Positions 52,301 through 61,290 of a stretch of 64,000 nucleotides of DNA are shown one piece after another; the first letter of the stretch is position 1; every line of letters begins with the position of its first letter. Both the position numbers and the translations under genes were made by a program. The notes below the pieces were generated by a model that was given only the letters and a program-made list of their open reading frames with translations, searched no databases and was not told the origin of the DNA. This DNA comes from Apus apus (lineage: Eukaryota; Chordata; Aves; Apodiformes; Apodidae): the NCBI RefSeq assembly GCF_020740795.1, contig NC_067285.1:76050342-76114341 (forward strand), in the 5' to 3' direction.

Positions 52301-55240
52301 TACATCTTTTTTTTTGAAGAGTATATCTCCATTTTGCAAACTTTTGTAGAGATGGAAACAGAGTTGTTACCTAAAATAGTTAGCCCAACTGGCAACCCTA
52401 GGAAAGGGCTTTTTTCTAACTTGGCTAAGTTAAGTGATTTAGTTTTAAAAAGCACCACAAAAACATTTACTGCTTGAACTGAAGGAGCAAGGAGCTAGGA
52501 ATAAATAGCCAGGGGCAAGAACATCTTAAACGGGCTTCTAAAAACTTCTTAAATTGAAGCCAGAATGGCACTAAGCAGGCTGAACCCCTTTTGGTTTTGC
52601 TGTTTTTTCAGTCATGTGAAAATTTCTAGTCCCAAATATACTGATTCTTACATCAACCCACAAAAATGAATATACCTATTTCCCCTTTAAAAAAAAAATC
52701 CTATGTTCATTGAATACAGTAATTTTTTAAAAAGTTTCCATCTCATCAGGACATTCAGAAATTGAATTAATTAAACCTGACTTGGTTCTTAGTATGGTTA
52801 CACATTTCTCTTGTGACCTGAGGTACTTATTTCTCATCCCACACGTAATGTGAAAGTACTTTTTTCTTTCATCATTCTGCCTCATTTATTTAAATAAAAT
52901 CTCTTCAACAGGAGAGGTGTATCTTACCAAGTATCAGAGAAAGACAAGCACGATTCCAAACCTCTGTATCTTTGTGTAATGCGATTTTTAACAATCATTG
53001 CTGCTGTACACACTGTTCTTAATTATCTATGTCTTTTTATATATAAGAGACAGCTCTCAACTCTCAGAACTTAAAACATTAGGGAAACTTTCTCAACTGC
53101 CACCTCTCACTGTAAATTGTCATGCTGCATATGAGAAATGCAGGAAGATACAGAAGATTTTATATAAGGATCTTTTGGATGTAGAAGTCAATGCTTTACC
53201 TGCTTAGCAGCCACTTATATTCCCTGACTTTCTAGTTGTGCTGATTAGATTTTGGGAGGCAGGTATCAGGGTCAGTGCAAAGCTTACTGCTTCCCTGACT
53301 TGATAATGGCTTTAATTTTGCATTAAAGTGTGGTTTGTGATTGACTGAATGATTCCAATATTAACAAGAAAACACAGTGACTGTCTCCAAGTACTTTCAT
53401 TCCAATTCCATTCAATGGAAACTGGTATCAAAAAGCTAAGTGAAAATCACTGGTTCAACTGCTGAGATAATTAACCTTCCCAAACTAACAATATATATCT
53501 TAGATTATTTTAGATCTAAGACTATTTATATCTCAGGTTGTTTTAGAATCATCACCAGTACTAATTATTTTTCCTTTTAGAAAAAAAGAAGACACAGAGG
53601 GCACAACCTTACTGAGGGCCCAACTTTACTTACCTCGACGTAGGAAATTGGAAATATTCCTATCTTGTCAGCCAGCATTCCTTCTGCCCAGTTTTCATCC
53701 ACGCGGCGAATTACAGTCAGAACATCATCCTGTGTGAACATGCAGTGATTATGTCTCCCAGCTCTAATTAAACTTCCAATTTAACTTCCCTCCAGAACGC
53801 ACAGGTAATCAGAGAAGGTGGTACATGGACAAGAACGGCCAAGAAGGCACACTGTAACAGGAACAAGCCATTTGTGGGGTTGAAGTCCATTCCAGTAATT
53901 TCTTTTCCTATTTTGTCAGAGTTCAACTAACTGTCCACCACTCATCCCAGCCATCTGACTTGCTCCTTAGTGCCATATGTCCTGCCGTGCTCAGTCTATG
54001 GTATTCATCAGCCCCCCTTTAAGACCTTGACATTAATAAACACCACTGAAATCTTTTGTCTTCTCAACTGACTCATTACCTGGTCTTCCCTGGGTGTTGC
54101 TTTTCTATTTAAGAATGCTGGTGAGTGATATGATTTCTTTCAGTTATGGGGAGCATTTGATATGACTTTGAGAATGTTACATAAAAAAAGGATTTACATA
54201 CACATTAAACATCGCTGTCACTTAGATACTTGTTTCCTATGGAAGTTAAAATATTTTAAAGCAAGCGAAAATATTTACTCAAGCGAGACTGCCAACAAGT
54301 TAATCAAAATATGCAAACTAATGCCAATCACCCAGAACAGCATTGCTGTTCTGTGTTGTAATAACCGTTGTTTGTCCACATGCAAATATCTTTTCTTTTC
54401 AGAACTGCAGCCATTCTTTTAATTTTTAATATGCAAGGGTATAAAAGTCATGAGCTCACATTAGATCTTGAAGGGAACAGCTCTGATTCCTGTTAAAACT
54501 CTGTATCATTATGTGCCTTGTGAGACAGAAAATTAATTACAATAGGAACAACGTAAGAAAAAACATGATATTTTGCAAAAATTATTTGCCTAAAAATGTC
54601 ACTTACTAAATGCAAAGCTGAAAATAGTACCAACTCTAACAATTTAAAATTAGTATTTCTTCAGAAGATGGAACACTTTAATTCATAACACAGGTTATTT
54701 CTCATAAACTAAGGACATTACTAATGCAATTATGAAAAAATGCATTCTTACAAACAAAACCTCGGAGAAATTACATGTAATTTAGGAAGAGAAGGAAGGC
54801 AAAACTAATCAACATCAGATAAATGCCCGCAGAATTACTTGCCCTTTTCATAGTTGTACAGCTCCATTACAAAAATGCAGACAAGACTACAGAACAGTCT
54901 CATAATTTCTTACCCCAGTGAGTGAAATTATTAAAAGAAAATGATAATTTTATTATGGTTTTACCTTTGCAAATGGTAAACAGTCTTTATCTGCTTCCTT
55001 GTCTTTTACTTCGAAGTCATAAAGTGCTTTGCACTGAGGCGGAGGTTGAGGTAAAGGTTTAATAATCTGAACAAAATTGGTAGGAAAAAAGCCATGGATG
55101 CCATTGACTTCTCCATGATACCAATTTTCATCCACCTGTCGACGCAAAATGATGATGTCTCCTTTACTGAATTTAAGATCTCCAGGTTCTTTTCCCTCGT
55201 AGTTATACAATGCTTTGGCACATGGTAACTGAGGTACACC
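22225..55240 (-). CDS. SH3RF1: SH3RF1 (POSH) E3 ubiquitin ligase/scaffold, partial, 10 exons
   Basis: Ten minus-strand exons (54965-55240, 53634-53729, 46426-46728, 45415-45525, 37379-37533, 34840-35010, 34430-34689, 30654-31012, 28489-28823, 22225-22393) total 2235 nt. They splice in frame at every junction into 744 codons plus stop. The product has four SH3 domains in the order and spacing of SH3RF1, ending in the family's C-terminus GSFVENI. SH3RF1 is a cytosolic RING-type ubiquitin ligase and scaffold that binds active Rac and assembles MLK-MKK-JNK modules; it also takes part in endosomal/Golgi trafficking and apoptosis. The RING finger (about 130 N-terminal residues) is absent because the window ends inside the preceding intron. 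Ten exons here match exons 3-12 of the 12-exon mammalian gene as I remember it. The linkers are more diverged than the SH3 domains. SH3RF2 and SH3RF3 are paralogues, but the linker sequences match SH3RF1 best. Confidence 0.96.
22394..28488 (-). other. SH3RF1: SH3RF1 last intron, 6.1 kb
   Basis: GT-AG. AT-rich, with an AATAACTT-type short repeat patch at 27079-27120 and a 9-bp-arm fold-back at 27505-27528. No CR1 copy was found. Several 60-115 codon ORFs occur on both strands without recognisable content. Confidence 0.85.
27079..27120. repeat. Degenerate AATAACTT repeat
   Basis: Successive AATAATAACTT and AATAACTT units in the last SH3RF1 intron. Confidence 0.8.
28489..28823 (-). CDS. SH3RF1: SH3RF1 exon: basic [12 protein letters not shown] segment and Pro-rich linker
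   Basis: 335 nt (111 codons plus 2 nt). The acceptor is ggtttacag|AAAGAAAA and the donor is GTGAAAG|GTAAAA. It encodes [18 protein letters not shown], then [15 protein letters not shown], a variable Gly/Ser stretch, and the conserved [16 protein letters not shown] and [21 protein letters not shown] and SPPASP are candidate SH3/14-3-3/proline-directed kinase targets. The lysine codons create an A8 run right after the acceptor (plus-strand T8 at 28812-28819). Confidence 0.95.
28824..30653 (-). other. SH3RF1: SH3RF1 intron, 1.8 kb
   Basis: GT-AG, phase 0. No repeat family or ORF is recognised. Confidence 0.9.
30654..31012 (-). CDS. SH3RF1: SH3RF1 exon: low-complexity linker
   Basis: 359 nt (2 nt plus 119 codons). 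The acceptor is ttgttctag|TTGCTGCAC and the donor is GGCAAG|GTGGGT. It starts [19 protein letters not shown], which matches the family closely. A Gln/Pro/Ala/Val-rich stretch follows that has diverged strongly from mammals, and the exon ends in KADKDGK. It is probably disordered. The acceptor and frame are fixed by the G left over from the previous exon. Confidence 0.94.
33393..33488 (+). mobile_element. CR1 LINE 3' tail
   Basis: About 95 bp, plus strand. It reads CTAGGTGATCCTGCTCTAGC, GGTCCCTTCCAACCCCTAAG and ends in ATTCTGTTATTCTGTGTGAT-type tail repeats. Confidence 0.9.
34404..34427. repeat. T24 homopolymer beside an SH3RF1 donor
   Basis: 24 consecutive T on the plus strand. On the transcript strand this is A24 starting at intron position +3 after the exon ending at 34430. 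Confidence 0.98.
34430..34689 (-). CDS. SH3RF1: SH3RF1 exon: Ser/Thr/Ala-rich linker after SH3-3
   Basis: 260 nt (1 nt, 86 codons, 1 nt). The acceptor is ttttggcag|GGCAGTG and the donor is AACAG|GTAAAA. It encodes [19 protein letters not shown], then [20 protein letters not shown], and ends at the conserved [15 protein letters not shown]. No domain is recognised; the composition indicates disorder. The donor is immediately followed on the minus strand by a run of A (24 T on the plus strand, 34404-34427). Confidence 0.94.
34690..34839 (-). other. SH3RF1: SH3RF1 short intron with GC donor
   Basis: 150 bp, starting GCACGT and ending ttttggcag on the minus strand. Frame continuity (Arg codon AG|G, then Ala-Val-Thr) requires this GC donor. 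Retention would read through four codons (H, V, S, K) into TAA, truncating the protein after SH3-3. Confidence 0.85.
34840..35010 (-). CDS. SH3RF1: SH3RF1 exon: SH3-3
   Basis: 171 nt; 1 nt completes a codon, then 56 codons plus 2 nt. The acceptor is gtcttttag. It encodes the complete third SH3 domain: [18 protein letters not shown], the [17 protein letters not shown] region with the ligand-binding Trp, and [13 protein letters not shown]. The 3' boundary is unusual: ACAAG is followed by GCACGT, so the donor dinucleotide is GC. The only nearby GT would shift the frame. The 150-bp intron that follows is the shortest in the gene. SH3-3 is the module after the Rac-binding region in this family. 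Confidence 0.93.
35011..37378 (-). other. SH3RF1: SH3RF1 intron, 2.4 kb
   Basis: GT-AG; the split Val codon places it in phase 2. It contains a T12 tract near 35385 and a 19-bp direct repeat (36196-36214 and 36241-36259). Nothing else is recognised. Confidence 0.9.
36196..36259. repeat. 19-bp direct repeat
   Basis: ATGCTTTAAAGGCAATATA at 36196-36214 and again at 36241-36259, with a 45-bp period. Confidence 0.95.
37379..37533 (-). CDS. SH3RF1: SH3RF1 exon: PLPPPPLL linker before SH3-3
   Basis: 155 nt, 51 codons plus 2 nt. The acceptor is aaaatcag|AATATGAAT and the donor is AGTGT|GTAAGT. It encodes [17 protein letters not shown], then a Ser/Gly/Gln-rich stretch and [15 protein letters not shown]. 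The polyproline and RPQTRP segments are conserved in SH3RF1. The mammalian protein carries a poly-alanine run in the middle that is missing here. The split codon (GT plus G) becomes the Val that precedes YIAIYPY in the next exon. Confidence 0.95.
37534..45414 (-). other. SH3RF1: SH3RF1 intron with plus-strand CR1
   Basis: 7.9 kb, GT-AG, phase 0. It contains the CR1 fragment at 43010-43650 and a small tandem duplication of TCTGTTTTAT at 39463-39482. Otherwise it is AT-rich with no supported gene. Confidence 0.9.
43010..43650 (+). mobile_element. CR1 LINE 3' fragment
   Basis: Plus strand, 5'-truncated. It reads through the GGACACCAAGTTGA, GGCTTCATCAGGAGGAGT, AACCTGGAGTACTGTGTTCA, TATCAGGAAACAGTTTTTCA and GAGCACTGGCACAGGT blocks of CR1. 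It ends in the tail CCCTTCAAACCTCAAGCACTCTGTGAC. Indels break the frame. Its tail (CACTCTGTGA type) differs from the 47 kb and 17 kb copies, indicating another CR1 subfamily. Confidence 0.92.
45415..45525 (-). CDS. SH3RF1: SH3RF1 exon: proline-rich linker
   Basis: 111 nt, 37 codons, phase 0. The acceptor ends ggcag and the donor is CTTGGG|GTAAGT. It encodes [18 protein letters not shown] followed by [19 protein letters not shown]. No folded domain is expected. The TPPPSSP run is a potential WW/SH3 or proline-directed kinase target. The tract preceding the acceptor on the minus strand is unusually T/G-rich rather than T/C-rich. Confidence 0.95.
45526..46425 (-). other. SH3RF1: SH3RF1 intron, 900 bp
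   Basis: GT-AG, phase 0. AT-rich with short homopolymers, for example T11 near 45691. No repeat family or ORF is recognised. Confidence 0.9.
46426..46728 (-). CDS. SH3RF1: SH3RF1 exon: Rac-binding and AKT-site linker
   Basis: 303 nt, 101 codons, phase 0. The acceptor is cttttgtag before TTTAACACAGC and the donor is TCTCAG|GTAATT. It starts [10 protein letters not shown] and contains [14 protein letters not shown], where the Ser of RHSF (fragment residue 173) aligns with human Ser304, a reported AKT phosphorylation site that lowers Rac binding. The segment corresponds to the mapped Rac1-interacting region (human about 292-362). The C-terminal half, [16 protein letters not shown] through [14 protein letters not shown], is highly conserved, while the N-terminal half differs from mammals. 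A large CR1 insertion sits just upstream of it in the transcript, at 46865-48731 in the intron. Confidence 0.96.
46862..46886. repeat. Perfect 12-bp-arm inverted repeat at CR1 5' edge
   Basis: TTTCGGGACAAG, one base, then CTTGTCCCGAAA. It lies at the left boundary of the CR1 copy; the right arm is CR1-like. Confidence 0.95.
46865..48731 (+). mobile_element. CR1 LINE copy, internally deleted, decayed
   Basis: The longest CR1 copy, plus strand, antisense to SH3RF1. It retains part of the endonuclease region ([14 protein letters not shown] around 47070-47105), then the segment after it. The sequence then jumps to the reverse-transcriptase part starting [14 protein letters not shown] (about 47497-47540). 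The YADD-like SADDTKLGG core follows near 47860, then the [13 protein letters not shown] and [22 protein letters not shown] regions. It ends in the standard CR1 3' tail GGTCCCTTCCAATC...ATTCTATGAC. Frameshifts, stops and loss of the RT amino-terminal part make it non-functional. Its two ends carry unusual inverted repeats near the 5' side. Confidence 0.93.
46960..46984. repeat. Perfect 11-bp-arm inverted repeat inside CR1
   Basis: GGAGTCTACTA, CAC, TAGTAGACTCC. Related CR1 sequence, as I recall it, continues directly from CTACTACA to GGCCGCCTGA, so the right arm appears to be an extra insertion. Confidence 0.9.
50144..50937 (-). mobile_element. CR1 LINE 3' fragment
   Basis: Minus strand, about 0.8 kb. 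The plus strand starts with the inverted tail AATCACAGAACTATTCAGGT and TTGGAAAAGACCC. The minus strand gives [20 protein letters not shown] and, after a frame break, [20 protein letters not shown]. This is a third tail type in the window (AAAGACCCTTGGGATCACCGAG). It lies in sense orientation in the SH3RF1 intron. Confidence 0.92.
53634..53729 (-). CDS. SH3RF1: SH3RF1 exon: second half of SH3-2
   Basis: 96 nt, 32 codons, phase 0. The acceptor is ttcacacag and the donor is GTCGAG|GTAAGT, a near-perfect consensus. It encodes [17 protein letters not shown] and then GIFPISYVE, completing SH3-2 with the conserved Trp and the IFPISYVE end strand. It is too short to stand out as an ORF. I placed it from the splice sites and from continuity with CLPFAK in the preceding exon, 1235 bp upstream in the transcript. 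Confidence 0.96.
53730..54964 (-). other. SH3RF1: SH3RF1 intron splitting SH3-2
   Basis: 1235 bp, GT-AG, phase 0. It interrupts SH3-2 after the CLPFAK codons. I see no repeat or ORF of note. Confidence 0.9.
54965..55240 (-). CDS. SH3RF1: SH3RF1 exon: SH3-1 and first half of SH3-2
   Basis: 276 nt, 92 codons, phase 0 at both ends. The acceptor is cttttag-type (ctactttag before GGTGTACC) and the donor is CAAAG|GTAAAA. SH3-1 covers fragment residues about 5-64, with the ALYNYEG RT-loop motif, the WYHGEVNG tryptophan region and the GFFPTNFVQ 3-10 helix/P-x-x-Y-like end. A short proline-rich spacer (PLPQPPP) follows. SH3-2 then begins with ALYDFEV and is interrupted by the intron after CLPFAK. These paired SH3 domains follow the RING in the full protein and help bind proline-rich partners. 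No upstream coding exon is visible between this one and the window end. Confidence 0.97.
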
Positions 55241-57193
55241 CTAAAGTAGAAAAAAAAAAATAAAATCAAAAAATCACTAGAATTAGATGACTGGTACTAA
55301 ACAGAATTTATATTACATTATTTGGGAGACTATGAATGAAATTGCATAAATTTGCAAAGTAAAATGATATACAATATTTTATTGCAATAATTCTACGGAT
55401 TTTACCCAAACGTGTAGTACAAGCTTCAGTTCCAGACAGTCTTAACACCCCCCTAAATTGCACTGTTTTCAGTAATGCTACAACATTGCTAGACTTGAGA
55501 AGCAAAAAAGCGTAATACTTTAACCCTCATGTACTAATTCACTAAGCTTAAATATAAGAAATACTGAACAAACAAAAGGGAAAGTATCCTAACCACTTGA
55601 GAGATCTGAAAGAAAAATGCTGCAAGAAAATACAGCACTAGAATACCAATTTTGCCATAAGACCTTTAAGGCATGTTTTCTGCCTTCCCTATTATCTTCC
55701 TCACCTTATTTATTTCACAGCCACAGAATGCTAAGTATGAGGACATAAGGGTGTTTTCCAGCTTGAAAAGCAAATCTCACTTTATTAAAAGTCAGATATT
55801 TAATCCTGGAACAGGTATTTACTTTAAAACATAGCTAAAAAGAATTACTGGAAAAAAAATAGTCTGTTGAAGGTGTGTGTCCTTGGGTTTTTGTTACTTG
55901 ATTCCTCTGTTAATATCTGAAAACTATAGGTCATTGATGCTGCAGTTGAATGCACATCAGAAGGATTAGACTATAATAGATATTGTGTTGTCCTTCCTTA
56001 TATACATTGCAGGTATTATTTTTTAACTGCTCAGCCTGTGCAGAAAGAAACACACTTCTGCATAAAAGAGGAAATACTGCTTTGCTTATCCATTTCCATC
56101 CCAATAACAAAAAAAATTACAGCCTTTCAGTGATTACCAGCCAAAAAATTATTTGGTATAAAAAGGGCCCCAAGTAATTATGGCAGCTACAAGACATACA
56201 TGTCTTGCACTGAAGGAAATAGCTGGAGTTCTCTCACGAATCACCCTGCTGTCCCAAGAGAAAGCCTTCTATGTCCCTATATCGAGGAAGAACTTTAAGA
56301 CCAGCTGTGTGTATATAATACAGTTGGGAAAAAATTCCTTTTTTTAAAAAAAAAGCAAAAAAATTCCCAGACCAGGAGTGCTAGTATAGCAGATCATGTC
56401 AAAGTGACTAAACCCTTCAATAAGTCAATAATTTGACTGTTAGAACTTCATATTGCTTTGATACATTTTATCACAAAGCCTCCTACAAACAGATCTTCAC
56501 TCAAATGTACAAACATCTGTTTGTATTTTATAGGAAGCTCCTTTCCCAATGTATAGGTCAAGTTTCTGCAAAGCTTGTTTCCCACGTTAAGCAAAAATTG
56601 TTTCAGTCTGTAATTTCAAATAGAACAAAGTTCAACAAAACACACAGTTCTCAGACTGCCAGGGATTAAAGAGAAATGGTTAAGCAACTTGGAAGAGAAG
56701 TAAAGTGAATGTCTTTTCCTTCTGTCCCAGAGGGAGGATGAAGAGAAGGAGCAAGTGTGACGGGGAGCACCATTCTCAGGGGTGTGGTATCAAGGACCCT
56801 GGAGCATCATCTTCACATTTCTCCTCCTCTGAGCAACCTGGGAGCTGCGGCTCATGGCTGGTGCCTTCCAGGCTGACGTGGTTAGTAGCCTTGGGCAGCT
56901 TCAGCTTCCCTTCTTCCCCTCCATCTGCTCACCAGGGGAAAAGGCCACGAGGATATGACGAGCCGGAGTTTAAATTTCACTCCATGTCTCTAACTTGGCT
57001 AATCATGAAAGGAAGGCTTTGGAAGAAAAACTTTGCAGCCTACCCTTAGGTTTACAGCTGCCATTCACCCTGCCAACTCTTTGAGAAAGCAAGAAAAAAA
57101 AAAACCAAAACCCAGATAAAAATCATTTTTAGGAAATTAAAATATTAAACTCAGACTCCACAAAAAATAGGTTTCTTAGAATTTTTTCCTCGG

Positions 57194-57219
57194 TCCTTAT
57201 GCAAAATCCTTATGCAAAA
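57194..57219. repeat. 13-bp tandem duplication with TATGCAAAA
   Basis: TCCTTATGCAAAA repeated twice without interruption (57194-57206, 57207-57219). The ATGCAAA core resembles half of the POU octamer. Confidence 0.95.
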
Positions 57220-57278
57220 AATATTTGAACTTTTAATGCTATTGCTGTTGTACAAAGTGTTTAAATTCATTTTTAGCT

Positions 57279-57308
57279 AATATGCATGAATATGCAGGAA
57301 TATGCATA
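57279..57308. repeat. 10-bp tandem repeat, three units
   Basis: AATATGCATG, AATATGCAGG and AATATGCATA in direct succession; each unit contains ATATGCA. Confidence 0.95.
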
Positions 57309-60300
57309 CATTACACATGCCAGTTTCTTTTGCAGAAAATAATGTTAATAATAAATGAAGACATCAAAACAAACAGCTCAACAAGAATATAAAAAAAATG
57401 CATGTGGATTCATATATGTAAGTCTCAGGTACCTCTTATTTCTTCACCCCACCCAATTATTTTATCTTAGAAACCTGCAGAATTCACTTAAAATTTTCAT
57501 CTCTGAATTTATACTTTCTCTTCAGTCACCTTATTTCGAGCTTTACTCTTAGATTTTTAACGGACAATATGCAACTGTATGTATTTTTCACGAGCTTAAG
57601 CCAAGAGAAACTTAGGCCTGCACAGAAACAGAAGATCTGATTTCCTTTTAAAAAGGAGTTTCTGTGGCAGAAGCTCAAATCTAAATATGCTTACACTGGC
57701 ATAAAGCAGTGTTCATTGTATAACTTACTGCACTTGGAGAACTAGCATAAGCTAAAGTAGCAAAAATAGTAAATGCCCTCCCAAGGAAATGAATGGAACA
57801 GATACTGGGTCATCTGCACCTCTGTTTCCTTCCAGGGCTTCACGGCTGTGCTGCTGCTAGTTGTCACTTTTCCAAGCAAGGAAGGCATTCCCTGCTCTCC
57901 AGCTGCAAGACTGGGATGTGGCCTGGGACTTCCTTATGAATCACTTGAATTTACCCAGAATACCTATGCTGTTTTTATCTTTTTGAGGTTCTCAGAGGTT
58001 CACTGAGTGTCTTCCAAGAGACCAGGAAGTCATCTTTTTACAGAAGTACTGTTTGTTAGTAGTAGGACAGACAAAAAAGATGTTTGTCTAAATACACAAC
58101 CAAAGCACAATCAGCCTCCAAAAAAGTTGGCCTGCTCAGACACCTCAGCAACAGTTTTTATACCTAGCTTTCTTAACTTCTACCTTTCTTTACAGAAAAT
58201 ATAAAACCTGGAAGTTACTATCATTTTGATCCACATTATCAGGATCTTTGATAATCACTGGTTATTTGCTATTTTCTTACAAGTAAAGATAGAAAAAATA
58301 TTTTTCTTCATCTGCCTTTTTATTTTCTTTCCTTGTAGGTTCTAAATAGAACCAACTATTATCTTAATAACTAGGACAAAATGAGAAGCTATTAAAAAAA
58401 ATCTCCAATTACACAGCATTCCTAAGTACAGTAAGTCTAGTGCTACAGAAATGCTTTTACCAGTCTAACTTTTTTTCCCAAAGAACCAGTGCTGTAAGAC
58501 ATTCTTGGTTGCCAAAATGAGTTGCCTTTCCATAAGGAAAGGAGCTTGTTAATATGCTGCAGCCAACTTGTTTCTAAGGCAGATTTGGGTTGAGTGAGTT
58601 CTTTACATGTACATTCTCCAGTAGGTACAGGTATACTCAAGATTTCCTCTTCAAGACTCCTAGTCATTCAAACCTTTTGAATGTCAATATTGCTTCTTTT
58701 AATTTTCGAGTCCATTCTCTTTTATATTGTTGCCTTTTTGACTGAAAACTTTCAACTGCATCCTTTCATTGCTTTTTTTAATGTGTTTTTTTTACTCTCT
58801 TGTCTTCTTTGGCCTTTACCAAGCTTTCCAGTTCTATGTGCATGTACATCCCATTTTGCACCTATAGTTTTTTCATGTCTCCTTCATCTTGCTGGCACCA
58901 ATACTTCTTTTCAAGTCTTAATTTAAAGCCATCTGATCTAATTCTGTTTCTTTGTTTCACTGTCCTTTGATCTTTCTGTACCTGCATTTAAATTTTCACA
59001 TATTTTGAGACACAGCTTATAAGAATACTTTACTGAAGACCATAAACTGCTAATTTTGACATTTCTTCCAGTAGGATTTCCTTCTAAAAGAAGGAAACAC
59101 TTCCTGTGTTAAGCTATAGATACATTGCTATCATTTGAACAAATTAAATACTGAGTTTTCCAGAACACACCAACGTAGAGGTGCTAACATTTGAAACCAA
59201 GTATCCCCATTTATTTTGAGTTCCAGAACACAACATATTCCCATAATCCAAAAAGAATGTTAAAAGCTGGCTCCCTGCATTTATTTTTTTCAACTAAGGA
59301 ACAATACAAATGAGGTCAGATTTGCTCAAAGAAAAGGTAACTCAAGCATTATTAATCTGTATCTGACACTAAATTGTTAGTGGAATCAATTATACATACT
59401 TCTACCATGAGAACTATCTGGGAAGACTGCAGAGGTCATCAGTGCAAATGAAATTACTTCTAGTTAAAGGCCCTCTAAGGTTTCTGCTATCTGAATGATA
59501 AAAATATAATAATTTTTTATGTCAGGATGCTGTATCAAGCTGCCAGTATGCTGTAAATAACCATAAAACCAAACCTTTGGTATCATCAGATATTAATTAC
59601 TATTGCTCTATTGAATACAGTGGAAGAGTATTTAGATGACTGTTCACTAAATTAAGAAAGTAAGAAATGTTAATGTTGGTAAGTATAATAATTTATACTA
59701 GTTTCTATTGATAATATTTATTAAATCTCCTTTTTCTCCACGCACACACAAAAAAAATAAAATTCTGGCTTTAAACAGTAAAAAAAATGTAGGTTTTTTT
59801 GCAGTGCCATATTCAAATTATAGTTAGTGGCAGCTTGGTACAGTTTTTCATTTTAATAAAAGTAGGATAAGTTGTGCATTCAGAGGAAACTAGCTAGGCA
59901 GGTTACCCTGATTTAAGAGACCAGCTTTGAAACCCATCTGCATGTAACTTAACTGTGACCTACATAACAAAAGAAAGATTACTGTAGGAAAAAAGGATGA
60001 AAAATAAAAATCACAATCAAGCCAACAATGCACTTGTTATACTTCTAGAAAAGCTGAACAACTGCAATCAGTAAGAATTTGAGGTTCTTGATAAATTAAG
60101 AAATGGGATGACATTTTTACAATCATTTAATTGTACCGTTAAACTAAAATGTATTTACTAGACCTGCAAAGCTTCTCTGCCATCAGCTAACTATTCCAGT
60201 ATACGGTAAATTTTCTCTAATGCTTATATGTGGTAACTAACACCAGTAGCAGCTCTAGATGCAAGTGTGTGACATGTAAATTTCCAGTTTTCAGCCATCT

Positions 60301-61179
60301 AACACAGATTGAAATGTCAAGCACTCCTAAAGAGCTCTTTTGAGGACTTCATCAGTTCACTTTGTTCATGGTAACTTTACAGCACAGGCTTAGAGAAAAC
60401 TGTGTTTTCAAATAGAAGGCTAGCTCCTCTCCTCATGTAAATAATTTTTATGTATTCTTTGGAGGTAAATTATCAATGACCTACTGAAAGTAGCTAGTTT
60501 GTGAAAGTCCTTTTTGCTTCCTGTCTTAACAGCTTTCGTAAGAGAAAATTTTAGCAATTTTTCTTGTCTGATGTGAAGAAATAAAAAAAGGTTGTTTAAT
60601 ATCAGCATGAGCAACTCTCTCCCACAAAGTTATTTTGAAATCAAAAGCTGGAATACAGGAGAATGAAAGGAATTTTAAAATGTCGCCTTAAGGCCTAAGC
60701 AATCAGACTAGTAGTATGGAAGGTTAGAAAGGCACATTTACCAAACTTTCCAAAGGAACACAGCCCAGTCTCTTTCTCTGCAATATCTGTGTTTTTGAAA
60801 ACTTTTTTTCAAATAAAAGCCAAGTGTCTTCACAAAGCTGCCTTCTTTCCCTCACCTATCTGAAATGCAATGTTCCCAGCTACTTACTTTTCTGAGGTTT
60901 GTTAAAGAAAGCAAATTTTGAACACTTTACACTAAACTAAGCTCTCAAAATTACCAAACAGGTAAGTAAAAAATAAGAAAAGGTGAAGAGGAGAAAACAA
61001 TTATATCTTCTCCATGTTCCCAAACATTTTGACTGTATGCGCTTGACAGGTTAAAGATTGCTTCTTTTCACAGACAACTGCTTGATACATGAAAAACTGA
61101 GAAAGTAACTTCCAGGATGCAGAATAGGATTTGGGTCTGTATTGCCATTGATTTTGAAAAGAAAAGCCTACGCATATCC

Positions 61180-61290
61180 AAGTATCATAAAATGGTTTGG
61201 GTTGAAAGGGACCTTAAAGATCACCTACTTCCAACCCCCCTGCCACTGCCAGGGACACCTCCCACTAGACAATGGTGTTCAAAATTTCAA
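61180..61290 (-). mobile_element. CR1 LINE 3' tail
   Basis: About 110 bp, minus strand. Recognised by ATAAAATGGTTTGGGTTGAA, AAGGGACCTTAAAGATCACC and CAGGGACACCTCCCACTAGA. Severely 5'-truncated, in the partial SH3RF1 intron. Confidence 0.88.

Larger units (their letters stand above)
46729..53633 (-). other. SH3RF1: SH3RF1 intron with two CR1 insertions
   Basis: 6.9 kb, GT-AG, phase 0. It holds a decayed plus-strand CR1 copy (46865-48731, antisense to the gene) and a minus-strand CR1 copy (50144-50937, sense). A-rich stretches occur near 51770 and 52098. The remaining sequence shows nothing recognisable. Confidence 0.9.
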
